A DNA stretch of 64,000 nt from UBA4951 sp963616935 (GCA_963616935.1 CAVEMS010000003.1:124001-188000), one strand, 5' to 3'; positions 16,332 through 25,993 are shown, numbered from the stretch's first letter. A program made the numbers and translations. The notes: generated by a model from the letters alone, not told the origin.

Positions 16332-19300
16332 TAATCCAAAGACTCTATTTGAGGCGCTAAGAACGCTCGAATTATCTTCGGTTATTGGCGATAAAAAAAG
16401 AAATCTAGTGATTGATGGCTCTCTTGCCGCATCGCTTTTCGCTCTTTCAAGATTCAGCGAGAGCGAATCGTCTTTTGCAATCGTCGCCAACAATCTTTAC
16501 GCGGCACAGAACATCTACGAATCGTTGCTAAATTTCTTGCCGGAGTCTTCTCTCGCTTTCTTTCCGGCCGATGAACTTCTTAGAGCTGAGGTCCTCTCTT
16601 CCTCGAAGGAGCTCATGAGCCAAAGGCTATACGCGATGGGAGAGCTTCGGAAGGGTGGGAAGAGAATCCTCATAACGCATCCGGCCGCCTTGTTTAGATA
16701 CTTGCCCGATCCGACCTTTTTCGATAGTCATCGAATGACAATCGAAAAAAGTGAATCTTACGATTTGGAGGAGATTAAAAAAAGACTCCTCAATATGGGT
16801 TATAAAAGAGTCAACAAGGTCGACCAATCGCTTCAATTCGCTGTCCGCGGCGATATTTTAGATGTATTTTCCGTAAACAGTTCGTTACCTGTCCGAATTG
16901 AATTCTTCGGAGATACGGTTGAGCGAATCAAATTCTTCGACATCGCCACGCAGACATCGAATGAAGAATTGGCAAAGGTCGATTTATTGCCCGCTTCAGA
17001 TTTGCTTTTATCGCCAAGAGAAATCGCCAGATTGAGAAAAGAAATAGAGGGGATTCTAGAGAAGGATTCCGCCAATCTTTCGACTCAAGAAAAAGAGATG
17101 CTTTACGCAAACGTCGAATCCGATTTGGATGATATCGAAAACGGAAATTATCGGACATCTTTATATAAATACATGGGATTTGCTAGGGAAAATGCGTTTT
17201 CTATCTTGGATTATTTTGAGCATGACCTCGTGTTCGTCCCCGATAAAGACGGCTTTGAATCGAATGCGAATACGATCTTTGACGAAGCGTCTTCCTATTT
17301 AAGGGAACTCAGTTCCTCGAAGCTGTCTCCGTCGCATTTAAGCGAATACATACCCCTTTCGAAAATCTTTGGGAACGAAAAGAGGGTTTGTTATGGGACG
17401 AAATTCTCTAAGAACGTTTCCGATTTGTATTTCAAAGTTAGACCAATCGTTAAAGCGGGCAACGGTATCGCTGCAATCGTTCCAACAATCGAAAGTTACC
17501 TGAAAGAAGGAAACAGGGTTGTCGTAGCTTTGGGAAAAGAGCATAAAAAAGAGACGGTTATTGGGTTTATGGATGATGCCAAATTGGCATACGAAGAGGT
17601 TTCCGGCTGGTCTTTGCCACTTGGCGCATTAGGAATCAGCGATTCCTTTTTAAACTTTGGATTTGAGATACCGGAATTGCATTTGGTATATCTTGGATCC
17701 GATGACTTGTTTGGGGCTTCCTCTTCGGCCAGCCGTTTTTCGTCTCGTTTTAAAAATGCGACGATTTTAAAAAGTTATGACGATCTTCGGACCGGGGATT
17801 ATGTCGTTCACGAATATAACGGCATCGGCCGTTTCGTTGAGGTCACAACGTTAGAAAATCTAGGAACGCACCGCGATTACTTGAAAATAGCCTATGCGAA
17901 CGATGAGATTCTGTATGTGCCGCTAGAACAATTTAGGCTCGTTAGGAAGTACAGTGCGAGAGAAGGCGCCTCGCCTAAGCTTTCGCACCTTTTCAGCGGC
18001 GAATGGGAAAAGAAAAAGAGCAAAATCAAGGAAAGAATTAATGAGCTGGCCGATAGATTGATAGCCCTTTACGGCAATAGGGCCAACTCTAAAGGCTTCG
18101 CTTATCCACAAGACGACGAATTGCAATTAAGGTTCGAGAATGAGTTTCCGTATGCGTTGACGCCCGATCAGCAAAAGGCGGTCAACGACATCAAAGAAGA
18201 TATGGAAAAACCCGAAATAATGGACCGTCTTTTGTGCGGCGACGTCGGATTTGGAAAGACCGAGGTTGCGTTTAGGGCCGCATTTAAGGCGATTTGTGCC
18301 GGGAAACAGGTTGCGTTGCTATGTCCGACTACGCTCTTGGCGAGGCAACATTATGCTGTAGCCATCGAAAGATTTGCCACTTTTGGAGTAAGAATCGGCG
18401 TTTTGTCGCGCCTTGTGCCCGAAGCAAAACAGAAAACGATAATCAAAGAGCTGGAAGACGGTCAAATAGATTTGATCATAGGCACCCATCGTCTTTTGTC
18501 TAAGGACATAAGATACAAAAACCTTGGCCTTTTGATTGTCGATGAGGAGCAAAGGTTTGGCGTTGAGCAAAAAGAAAAAATAAAAGAAATCAAACAGAAC
18601 GTCGATGTCCTTACTTTAAGCGCGACGCCAATACCAAGGACGTTACAGATGTCGTTGGTTGGCATTAGGCCTTTAAGCGAAATCAACACAGCCCCGGACA
18701 GAAGAACCCCGATCCAAACTTACGTGACTCCATATAAGGAATCGGTTGTTGCCGAGCTTATTCAAAAGGAGCTTTCGCGAGGAGGCCAGGTTTTTTACGT
18801 TTATAACCGCGTAATGTCGATATACGCAAAAGGAAATGAACTCGCTAGAGCGATTCCGGAAGCAAAGATAGGAATCGTTCATGGCAAAATGGAGAAAGAC
18901 GAAATCGAAGACGTGATGCAAAGGTTCTATATCGGGGAGATAAACGTCCTTATTTGCACCTCAATTATCGAAAACGGAATAGACGTGCCGAACGCGAATA
19001 TGATTATCGTCGAGGACGCCGATCGTTTCGGCTTGTCGCAGCTTTATCAAATAAAGGGTCGTGTCGGCAGGGGCAATAGAATTGCCTATGCCTATTTGAT
19101 GTATAGGCCCCAAAAAGATATGAACGAAGATGCAAAAAAACGTTTGACCGCCATTCAGGAATTCACCGAACTTGGCAGCGGCTATAAGATCGCACAAAGA
19201 GATTTGATGATTAGGGGTGCCGGAGACATTCTCGGCCCCGAACAAGCCGGATTCATTGATTCGGTCGGTTTGGACTTATACATAAAAATGCTCAATGAAG

Positions 19301-19803
19301 CCATACAAAATAAGAAAAACAATGCAGAACCCCAGCCGATTGTCTCTAAAAACGCCTTGTCGATAGATGCCTATATCCCAAATGCCTATGCGATCGATAG
19401 CGACAAAATAGAGTTATATCAAGAACTTGAAAATGCCACAAATGAGAAAGAGGTCAACGATTTCGAAAAGCGTGTAAGAGATATATACGGCAAACTGCCA
19501 CATGAGGTTTCCTTGCTCATTAAGAAAAGGAAAATGGATATTCTTCTCGATGGACCGGCGTTTGAGAAAATGGAAGAGGTTGGCGATGGGATATCCTTCT
19601 TCGCTTCTGATTCGTTTAGCAGAATCAATGGGATAGGCATAGAACTATTCGAGGCCTTGACGCCGTATCTTTCCTTGTTGAAGGTCAATTACATCAAGAA
19701 GAAGCTACAGATCAAGGTGTTTAAACGCGATGATTGGTTTTCCGCGTTATATGAGATTGTTTCAATCATTGATTCGCTCTATAAGAAACACCAAACCGTT
19801 TAG
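16315..19803 (+). CDS. mfd: Transcription-repair coupling factor Mfd
   Basis: Mfd removes stalled RNA polymerase and recruits UvrA to DNA lesions. The 1162-residue protein has the UvrB-like N-terminal domains, a CarD-like RNA-polymerase interaction domain (DYVVHEYNGIGRF at about residue 495), a RecG-like translocase with GDVGFGKTE at about 641-649 and DEEQRFGVEQ, SATPIPRT, and the C-terminal TRCF domain. Length is normal. The start lies within the end of pth with no obvious ribosome site, so translation is probably coupled. Confidence 0.97.
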   Translation: MAKENSNPKTLFEALRTLELSSVIGDKKRNLVIDGSLAASLFALSRFSESESSFAIVANNLYAAQNIYESLLNFLPESSLAFFPADELLRAEVLSSSKELMSQRLYAMGELRKGGKRILITHPAALFRYLPDPTFFDSHRMTIEKSESYDLEEIKKRLLNMGYKRVNKVDQSLQFAVRGDILDVFSVNSSLPVRIEFFGDTVERIKFFDIATQTSNEELAKVDLLPASDLLLSPREIARLRKEIEGILEKDSANLSTQEKEMLYANVESDLDDIENGNYRTSLYKYMGFARENAFSILDYFEHDLVFVPDKDGFESNANTIFDEASSYLRELSSSKLSPSHLSEYIPLSKIFGNEKRVCYGTKFSKNVSDLYFKVRPIVKAGNGIAAIVPTIESYLKEGNRVVVALGKEHKKETVIGFMDDAKLAYEEVSGWSLPLGALGISDSFLNFGFEIPELHLVYLGSDDLFGASSSASRFSSRFKNATILKSYDDLRTGDYVVHEYNGIGRFVEVTTLENLGTHRDYLKIAYANDEILYVPLEQFRLVRKYSAREGASPKLSHLFSGEWEKKKSKIKERINELADRLIALYGNRANSKGFAYPQDDELQLRFENEFPYALTPDQQKAVNDIKEDMEKPEIMDRLLCGDVGFGKTEVAFRAAFKAICAGKQVALLCPTTLLARQHYAVAIERFATFGVRIGVLSRLVPEAKQKTIIKELEDGQIDLIIGTHRLLSKDIRYKNLGLLIVDEEQRFGVEQKEKIKEIKQNVDVLTLSATPIPRTLQMSLVGIRPLSEINTAPDRRTPIQTYVTPYKESVVAELIQKELSRGGQVFYVYNRVMSIYAKGNELARAIPEAKIGIVHGKMEKDEIEDVMQRFYIGEINVLICTSIIENGIDVPNANMIIVEDADRFGLSQLYQIKGRVGRGNRIAYAYLMYRPQKDMNEDAKKRLTAIQEFTELGSGYKIAQRDLMIRGAGDILGPEQAGFIDSVGLDLYIKMLNEAIQNKKNNAEPQPIVSKNALSIDAYIPNAYAIDSDKIELYQELENATNEKEVNDFEKRVRDIYGKLPHEVSLLIKKRKMDILLDGPAFEKMEEVGDGISFFASDSFSRINGIGIELFEALTPYLSLLKVNYIKKKLQIKVFKRDDWFSALYEIVSIIDSLYKKHQTV

Positions 19804-19807
19804 CATA

Positions 19808-19816
19808 TGCTAAAAT
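19808..19816 (+). promoter_or_regulatory. Extended -10 promoter of rqcP (leaderless type)
   Basis: TGC directly before TAAAAT (19811-19816) forms an extended -10. Six bases separate it from the ATG at 19823, placing the inferred first transcribed base on the A of ATG. Confidence 0.55.
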
Positions 19817-19822
19817 CTATCT

Positions 19823-20089
19823 ATGCGCATCGACAAATGGCTTAAAGTCTCGAGAATCATCAAAAGAAGGGAAACCGCGAAGGATTTATGCGCGGATGGG
19901 GATGTTTTCATTAATGGCAAAAAAGCCAAAGCGATGAGCGAGATCGAAGTCGGTGATGAACTTACGCTTATTTTGGGGCGGCACACAATTGTCGCCAAAA
20001 TATTGGAAGTTAGGCCGTTCGCAAAAAAAGAAGACGCTTCGAAGATGTTTGAGATGCTTTCCGATACAGTGAAAGGGGAGGAAAAATAA
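19823..20089 (+). CDS. rqcP: S4-domain RNA-binding protein RqcP (Hsp15/YabO type)
   Basis: An 88-residue protein that is essentially one S4 domain: MRIDKWLKVSRIIKRRETAK, CADGDVFINGKKAKA, and a beta strand with GDELTLIL. In Firmicutes RqcP joins RqcH on stalled 50S subunits to drive Ala-tail synthesis in ribosome rescue. Location between mfd and tilS is the usual one. The presence of tmRNA at 47.9 kb means two rescue systems may be present. The stop is one base from the tilS start. Confidence 0.92.
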   Translation: MRIDKWLKVSRIIKRRETAKDLCADGDVFINGKKAKAMSEIEVGDELTLILGRHTIVAKILEVRPFAKKEDASKMFEMLSDTVKGEEK

Positions 20090-20090
20090 G

Positions 20091-21332
20091 ATGCTTGAAT
20101 ATGATTTCGACGAAGGGAATTACCTGATATCCGTCAATTATGGTCCTCAGTCGATGGCGTTATTAGACATGATGATGTCCAAGGGCGTTTCGCCCGTTGT
20201 TTGCCATGTAAATTATCATTTATGTGAAGAAAACGACGACGCCGAACAAAAAATAAGCCGTTTCTGCCAAGAAAAAGGGTTGCGTTTGGAGATTTTGGAT
20301 GCCCGTTTCGCCGACCAAAAAGGCCGCGATGAAGATTTTTCGAAATGGGCCAGGAAGACAAGGTACGATTTTTTCTTGGAAGTTTATAAAAAGTATGATG
20401 CTGCCGCTTTATTTTTGCCGCATCAGCAGGATGATTTGATAGAAAGCTATCTTATTTCACAACGTTTAGGTGCAAGCAATGCCAAATATGGGAGAAGCAA
20501 GACGAGCACATATCGCGGGATGTTAGTTGTTCGTCCTCTTTTAAGTTTCAGCAGGGCCGATTTGACCGCTTATTGCGAAGAACATAACGTTCCGTTTTCA
20601 ATCGAGGCCACGAATTTCGAAAGGAATCATATTCGTTCGGAAATAAGAAGAGACATCGTCGATAAATTAAACGAGGTTGAACGCGGACAAATATTGGACG
20701 AAATGAACAAAAAGCAAAACGATCAGATTTCGTTCGAACATGCGCTTCACGGTGCGATTAATAACCACGATGATCTCCGGATTAGGTCGATTATCGCCTT
20801 ATCATGGGACGAATATGCGAACACAATCGTCGATTTCGTCAATAAAAAGGCTAAGAAAAAGGTTCGTGTCAGTGAAAAGATGCTCAAAGATCTCCGCGAA
20901 TTGTGCCTCAATCCGAAAGAAAACGATTCCTTGAAAATCAAAGACGACATCTATTTCGTAAAGGAATACGATCGTATCTTTATCGATAATGATGGGATGA
21001 ATTTGCCATATAGCTATGTGTTGGATAGGCCGTGCGCTTTCTCTTGCCCAAGCTTCGATTTGGATTTCTCTAGCGGTGCCGAAGATAGAAATATCCACGA
21101 AGGCGATTATCCGATAACCATTCGAAGTGTGCTCCCTCAGGATTCCTTCGTTTTCGGCGGCTATTTATTGCCGGTCAAAAGAACTTTGATCGCATCAGGG
21201 ATCACCGATGATTTGTTGGAGGTGTGGCCGGTTTTCTTAAACAAAAACGGCAAAATCATCTATGTTCCAAGATATGTTAAATCGTTCCAGGAGTATCACA
21301 CTTCGAAATTGGTCATCCATCCAGAAAAATAA
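20091..21332 (+). CDS. tilS: tRNA(Ile)-lysidine synthetase TilS with altered PP-loop
   Basis: TilS puts lysine on C34 of tRNA-Ile2 so that it reads AUA. The 413-residue protein keeps most landmarks: CHVNYHL, the PHQQDDLIESYL motif, RGMLVVRPLL, and the ERNHIRSEIRR basic motif. The N-terminal PP-loop, normally SGGxDS, reads NYGPQS at 16-21, so Ser, one Gly and the Asp are all replaced. AUA codons are common in this window, so an active enzyme should be needed unless another exists. Position rqcP-tilS-ftsH is the conserved one. GGGAGG provides the ribosome site. Confidence 0.88.
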   Translation: MLEYDFDEGNYLISVNYGPQSMALLDMMMSKGVSPVVCHVNYHLCEENDDAEQKISRFCQEKGLRLEILDARFADQKGRDEDFSKWARKTRYDFFLEVYKKYDAAALFLPHQQDDLIESYLISQRLGASNAKYGRSKTSTYRGMLVVRPLLSFSRADLTAYCEEHNVPFSIEATNFERNHIRSEIRRDIVDKLNEVERGQILDEMNKKQNDQISFEHALHGAINNHDDLRIRSIIALSWDEYANTIVDFVNKKAKKKVRVSEKMLKDLRELCLNPKENDSLKIKDDIYFVKEYDRIFIDNDGMNLPYSYVLDRPCAFSCPSFDLDFSSGAEDRNIHEGDYPITIRSVLPQDSFVFGGYLLPVKRTLIASGITDDLLEVWPVFLNKNGKIIYVPRYVKSFQEYHTSKLVIHPEK

Positions 21333-21358
21333 CAAGAAAAATAAAATATTTTTTCTTG
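21333..21358. repeat. AT-rich inverted repeat between tilS and ftsH
   Basis: CAAGAAAAA (21333-21341) and TTTTTCTTG (21350-21358) flank an eight-base spacer. It follows the tilS stop directly but is succeeded by A residues, not T, so it is a weak terminator candidate at best. Confidence 0.4.
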
Positions 21359-21389
21359 AAAAAAAATAGTATATTGCTATCGTTCGTCT

Positions 21390-21413
21390 GCGTACTTTTT
21401 TGCGAAAGTGTGC
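21390..21413 (+). promoter_or_regulatory. Hairpin in the ftsH leader
   Basis: GCGTACTTT (21390-21398) can pair with AAAGTGTGC (21405-21413) with two G-U pairs around a six-base loop. It lies 42 bases before the ftsH ATG and has no T tract, so it may tune mRNA stability or translation. Confidence 0.35.
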
Positions 21414-21455
21414 GTATATATCAGTAGACATAGATAAAATCGGGAGGAATACGAG

Positions 21456-23585
21456 ATGAGAGAAGAAAAACCGCACCGTAGCCGTTGGTCGCTTGTCGTT
21501 CCATACATTCTCATAGGCGTTATCGTTTTTGCCATCGTATATTGGGCGATATCCGCTTTTTCGAATAAGACAGTTACTTGGTCTGAAGGCCAAATTGATT
21601 CTTATGTCGGTTATAACATTGGCAACAATACCGTGAATGTTAATGATAATGATGGGAAATACTACATCAAAAGTTATGCTGTGACACAAAAAGCCAACGA
21701 CAATGTCACGGTAAATGGCGTTTATTATTCGAAAACCGAGCCTGCCCGCGATAGAGGCAATTTCACCGTGGTGATCGAGGCGGAACATTGGAATAACGAT
21801 TTTGATATCGTGTCGAGAGAAAATGGCACGAGCGGAACGACGCACGATTCATATAGTTCCATATTCATTGCGAAGGTCAAAGAATGGAACGTCGCGTCTT
21901 TAACGGACGGGACTCTCCTTTCCCAAAAGTTCGGCGAAGGCGGCTATAGCGTCAACGATGCTTATCAAGCCTCTTTCTGGGACACTTGGGGGCCGACAAT
22001 CATCGAAATCGTCCTTCTTGTCATCGTTGGTTTCATTATCTTTATGTTCCTTGGCCGTTCGGTTGGCGGTGCCAATCGTCAGGCAATGGATTTCAATAAG
22101 TCCCCGGCTCGCCGCGAAGACGCATCAAAGATACGTTTCGCCGATGTCGCCGGTTGCGATGAAGAAAAGGCCGAAATGGTCGAAATGGTCGAATACCTGA
22201 AAGAACCGAAAAAATACAGCAAATTTGGCGCCCGTTTGCCGAAAGGCGTGCTTCTTATCGGCCCGCCAGGAACCGGCAAAACCCTTTTGGCCAAAGCGGT
22301 CGCTGGCGAAGCTGGCACCCCATTCTTTAGCATCTCGGGTTCCGATTTCGTGGAAATGTTCGTCGGTGTTGGCGCCGGCCGTGTAAGGGATTTGTTCAAA
22401 AAAGCTAAACAAAGTGCCCCGTGCATTATCTTTATCGACGAAATCGACGCCGTTGGAAGACAGCGTGGCGCTGGGCTCGGCGGCGGCAACGACGAAAGAG
22501 AGCAAACCTTGAACCAACTCCTCGTTGAGATGGATGGTTTTGATTACAACAGCGGCATCCTTGTTATGGCCGCGACTAATAGAAGCGATGTTTTGGATCC
22601 CGCTCTCATGCGTCCAGGCCGTTTTGACAGAATTATCACCGTGGGGCTCCCCAACAAAGACGGTCGCGAAGCCATTCTTAAAGTTCATTCCAGAAATAAA
22701 GTCATCGGAAGCGGAGTTGATTTCAAAGCTTTGGCCCAAAGAACCGTTGGATTCTCTGGCGCCGATTTGGAAAACATTCTTAATGAAGCCGCGATTTTGG
22801 CCGTCAGATTTGGCAAACCATCGATAGGTATGGAAGAAATTGATGAGGCTATCGACCGTAGAATCGCTGGGCCTGCGAAGAGCAATAAAGGACTCTCTGA
22901 AAAAGAGAGAAAACAAGTTGCATATCATGAAGCGGGACACGCCGTGATAGGCTTGGTCTTGCCACACGCTGAAAAGGTTCAAAAAATCACCATTATTCCG
23001 CGCGGAAATACCGGAGGCCACGTTTTGATGACTCCGGAAGACGACAGATTCTTGCTCACCAAAAAGGAATTGTTGGCGCAGATAACTGGCTTGCTTGGCG
23101 GCAGGGTTAGCGAAGAAATTTTCTTCGATGACGTTTCCACTGGTGCTTCAAACGACATCCAGGAAGCTACGAAAATAGCGCGCGCAATGGTCACGGAATA
23201 CGGCATGAGCGATCTTGGCCCGATCCAATATGAACGCAACAATGGCTCTGTCTTCCTTGGCCGCGACTATACCGATACAACCAAGAATTTCTCAACGCAG
23301 ATCGCTTATGAAATCGATAAAGCGGTTCGTCAGATAGTGGATACGGCCCATAACGAAGCCAAAGAGATCCTCATTGAGCATTCTAAAGATGTGACGCTTA
23401 TAGCCGAGACCCTCTTAGCGAAAGAGACGATCACGGCCGAAGAAATCGATTCACTTATTAAAACCGGGGCATTACCAACGAAAGTTTCTGCTTCGGTAAA
23501 CGAGTCAGAACTTTTCAAAAAGAATGAGAAGGAAATCACGAAAGCTGATAGTCCCGAATCTTCTAAACCCGAGGAAAGCAAATAA
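21456..23585 (+). CDS. ftsH: ATP-dependent zinc metalloprotease FtsH
   Basis: FtsH degrades misfolded membrane and regulatory proteins. The 709-residue protein has one N-terminal membrane segment (about 16-36), an extracytoplasmic domain of about 140 residues, a second membrane segment (about 178-200), an AAA+ domain with GPPGTGKT at about 269-276, Walker B FIDEIDAVGRQRG, the SRH, and the zinc site HEAGH at about 491-495. The acidic Ser/Glu/Lys-rich tail is typical. The ribosome site GGGAGGA is strong. It is the last gene of the tilS-ftsH block before a terminator. Confidence 0.97.
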   Translation: MREEKPHRSRWSLVVPYILIGVIVFAIVYWAISAFSNKTVTWSEGQIDSYVGYNIGNNTVNVNDNDGKYYIKSYAVTQKANDNVTVNGVYYSKTEPARDRGNFTVVIEAEHWNNDFDIVSRENGTSGTTHDSYSSIFIAKVKEWNVASLTDGTLLSQKFGEGGYSVNDAYQASFWDTWGPTIIEIVLLVIVGFIIFMFLGRSVGGANRQAMDFNKSPARREDASKIRFADVAGCDEEKAEMVEMVEYLKEPKKYSKFGARLPKGVLLIGPPGTGKTLLAKAVAGEAGTPFFSISGSDFVEMFVGVGAGRVRDLFKKAKQSAPCIIFIDEIDAVGRQRGAGLGGGNDEREQTLNQLLVEMDGFDYNSGILVMAATNRSDVLDPALMRPGRFDRIITVGLPNKDGREAILKVHSRNKVIGSGVDFKALAQRTVGFSGADLENILNEAAILAVRFGKPSIGMEEIDEAIDRRIAGPAKSNKGLSEKERKQVAYHEAGHAVIGLVLPHAEKVQKITIIPRGNTGGHVLMTPEDDRFLLTKKELLAQITGLLGGRVSEEIFFDDVSTGASNDIQEATKIARAMVTEYGMSDLGPIQYERNNGSVFLGRDYTDTTKNFSTQIAYEIDKAVRQIVDTAHNEAKEILIEHSKDVTLIAETLLAKETITAEEIDSLIKTGALPTKVSASVNESELFKKNEKEITKADSPESSKPEESK

Positions 23586-23589
23586 AAAC

Positions 23590-23611
23590 GAAGGCCGCTG
23601 GCCTTCTTTTT
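23590..23611 (+). terminator. Intrinsic terminator of ftsH
   Basis: GAAGGCC (23590-23596), three-base loop, GGCCTTC (23600-23606), then TTTTT. It ends about four bases before the dus ATG. Confidence 0.88.
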
Positions 23612-23615
23612 GTGT

Positions 23616-24590
23616 ATGGATATCAAGGGCGTCAAAATTGATGGACGAGTGATTTTAGGACCGATGGCCGGAATCACAAGCCTTGCTTACCGCCGTTTTA
23701 TGAAGCCTTTTGGCGTGGCGCTAAGCGTAAGCGAGATGATTTCCGATTGCGGGATAAATTATAACAACGCCAAAACGCTCGCGTATTTAGCCACTTCTAG
23801 CGACGATAGGCCGGTTGCTCTTCAATTGTTTGGCTTTGATCCGGAGAACGCCGTAAGGGCGATAGAAACGATGGAAAAGGCGGCCGATTACGATATCTTG
23901 GACATTAATTTAGGCTGCCCGGTCCATAAGGTGGTCAAAACCGGAGCCGGCAGCGCATGGCTAAAAAGGCCAGACGAACTCTATGAATATATGAGAAGGG
24001 TCGTCGCTGCGTCACATAAGCCGGTGAGCGCAAAAATACGTATCGGATGGGACTCGTCGTCCATCAACGTCAGATCCGTTTCCAAAATATTAGAGCAAGC
24101 CGGTGTCTCCTTGCTTACCGTCCACGCAAGAACTAGCGTTCAGGCATATAGCGGTTCTCCCGCGTGGGAAGAAATTCGGGGCTTAGGGAAAGAACTATCA
24201 ATTCCTCTTTGCGTTTCCGGGGACATTTTCACTCCTGAGGCTGCGCTCAATGCCATGTCGATCGCGGCCGCAGAGTTTGTGATGGTGGCTAGAGGCGGGG
24301 TAGGCAATCCAGAGCTCATTACTAACATAAACAGGGCTTTGAACGGAGAAGAGGAGTTGGAACCTCCGAGTGCATTGAAACAAGCCGAATATGCGAAGGA
24401 GTTTGCGGCAATGCTAAAGGAAGAAAAAGGTGAACGGGTTGCGGCCTTGGATTTAAGAGGCATCGCCCCACATTTCTTTTCAGGGTTCAAAGGCTATAAG
24501 AAAGTTCGCACCGAGATAGCCTTGCATACCAAAACATATGACGATGTAATTCGTGTTCTCGACGGAATAATTTTAAGAAACAAAATATAA
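23616..24590 (+). CDS. dus: tRNA-dihydrouridine synthase (DusB type)
   Basis: An FMN-dependent enzyme that reduces uridines in the tRNA D-loop. The 324-residue TIM barrel has LGPMAGITSLAYRRF, the catalytic Cys in INLGCPVHKVVKTGAGSAW, KIRIGWD, and the MVARGGVGNPEL phosphate-binding strand. I start at the ATG 23616; the in-frame TTG at 23610 falls in the ftsH terminator T tract. No ribosome site is seen, so the terminator may be leaky and translation start unusual. In Firmicutes dus often sits between ftsH and lysS; here lysS is 7 kb on. Confidence 0.93.
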   Translation: MDIKGVKIDGRVILGPMAGITSLAYRRFMKPFGVALSVSEMISDCGINYNNAKTLAYLATSSDDRPVALQLFGFDPENAVRAIETMEKAADYDILDINLGCPVHKVVKTGAGSAWLKRPDELYEYMRRVVAASHKPVSAKIRIGWDSSSINVRSVSKILEQAGVSLLTVHARTSVQAYSGSPAWEEIRGLGKELSIPLCVSGDIFTPEAALNAMSIAAAEFVMVARGGVGNPELITNINRALNGEEELEPPSALKQAEYAKEFAAMLKEEKGERVAALDLRGIAPHFFSGFKGYKKVRTEIALHTKTYDDVIRVLDGIILRNKI

Positions 24591-24602
24591 ATGTAAAAGT
24601 GA

Positions 24603-24637
24603 GATAAACGCTATTATTTAGTGTTTATCAATTTTTT
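24603..24637 (+). terminator. Intrinsic terminator of dus
   Basis: GATAAACGCTA (24603-24613) pairs with TAGTGTTTATC (24619-24629) with one G-U pair and a five-base loop, followed by a run of seven T residues. Confidence 0.85.
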
Positions 24638-24691
24638 TACACACATTTGATTAAAAATGCATATATATGTATTATTAATCTATCAACAAAA

Positions 24692-25930
24692 ATGTTAAAA
24701 AGAGAAATCGAAAAATTGATTGAGAAAACAAAATTCGAAAGTCCGGTTGTGGCGCTATTAGGATTAGACGAATCTGCCAACAAGGAACTTTTGTCTAGTT
24801 GCTTTAAAGAGTGTGCAACGGTGTCTTTGAAGGATGAAGACGATCGCTTTTTGGCGAACGCCAATCCAAAGCAATTCTTAGATCTATATCCGGAACCGAT
24901 GGTCATCGATTCGATTGAGTTATCAATTCCACTTCTTAAAGAGATCGTGTCGAAAGTCAAAAACAAAAAAAGAAAATCGCAAAAGAAAGGCCTCAGGTTT
25001 GTTTTTTCCATCACGGATTATTCCGTGTTGGCGACTTTAGCGTTCGAACTTGGGCCGCTAATCGAAACGATTAAGATTCCGACCGTGTCATATTTGGAGG
25101 AAAGGAATGTAGCTTCTTTTTCTGGCGAGAATACGTTTAGCGCCGATCGGATGGCCAGCGAATCTTTATTGCACGAAAACATCTATGAGATGCGGAACGT
25201 TTTTTTCGCGCGCCTTGTTCGAGGGATGTATTCCGATGTCATTTTTGGGAAAGAGAACGTTCGGTCCTTTTATGGGCGATTAAGCGAGAAGATAACTAAT
25301 TTGGTTTTGAACGGCAAAAAAGCAGGTGAGAAAACGGCGTCGTTTAAATCGTTTTTGTACGCTTTGGCACTCCGTGCCGGCGAAACTTTAAACATCAACG
25401 AATTGGCTAATTTGGTCGATGCCGACGTTAGAACGATAAAAAGATGGATAGAGGTGTTGACCGCCAATTCCGTGATATGCTTTGTCGACCCATATAAACC
25501 AGAGACATCAAAAAGGATCATAAAGACTCCAAAGATGTATTTTTCGGATACTGGGCTCAATGCCTATTTGGCTAATTATACAGATGATAAATCGCTGGCA
25601 ATGGGACCTCTTAGGGACAAAATCGTGGAGACGTATGTTTTTTCCGAACTTCGCAAGATTTTCTTGAATCGCGGATTGGAACCGAGGAATTTTCTCTTTT
25701 ATTACGCCGATATAGATAAAAAAGCGGTGGAATTCTTAATAAGTGACGGAAACACAATACATCCGATTTTCGTTTCCTCATTGTTCTCGAAAGAAAGAAG
25801 AAAAGAAGATTTAATGGCCTTACAAAAATATGGGCAGAAGACTGATGAAGCGATTCGGTTCGCTTTGATTAATGAAGCCGAAAGGCATAATGACTTCTAC
25901 GATTTGCCGATGCATTCAATCGGGTTATAA
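24692..25930 (+). CDS. DUF4143-type ATPase-like protein with lost Walker A
   Basis: A protein of 412 residues whose overall plan matches the AAA_14/DUF4143 family: an N-terminal nucleotide-binding-like domain, a winged-helix region (about 235-275, LNINELANLVDADVRTIKRW), and a C-terminal nuclease-like fold (KMYFSDTGLNAYL, then KIVETYVFSELRKIF). In active members the P-loop reads like GARQVGKTT; here the equivalent is GLDESANKE, with no GK[ST], and the Walker B equivalent is VIDSIEL. It is probably catalytically dead or acts without ATP. The start at 24692 has no ribosome site; an upstream TTG at 24647 is possible. Function of the family is poorly known. Confidence 0.7.
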   Translation: MLKREIEKLIEKTKFESPVVALLGLDESANKELLSSCFKECATVSLKDEDDRFLANANPKQFLDLYPEPMVIDSIELSIPLLKEIVSKVKNKKRKSQKKGLRFVFSITDYSVLATLAFELGPLIETIKIPTVSYLEERNVASFSGENTFSADRMASESLLHENIYEMRNVFFARLVRGMYSDVIFGKENVRSFYGRLSEKITNLVLNGKKAGEKTASFKSFLYALALRAGETLNINELANLVDADVRTIKRWIEVLTANSVICFVDPYKPETSKRIIKTPKMYFSDTGLNAYLANYTDDKSLAMGPLRDKIVETYVFSELRKIFLNRGLEPRNFLFYYADIDKKAVEFLISDGNTIHPIFVSSLFSKERRKEDLMALQKYGQKTDEAIRFALINEAERHNDFYDLPMHSIGL

Positions 25931-25993
25931 CGTCGTATTAGATGTGTTTTATCGAGTTTTTTGAATGTTTTTAGAAAACCGCTTTCAAAATAC

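Noticed and set aside
22125..23021. A 298-codon minus-strand frame inside ftsH
   Set aside because: It is antisense to the intact AAA+ and protease domains of FtsH. Long antisense frames are common opposite strongly biased genes and it shows no domain.
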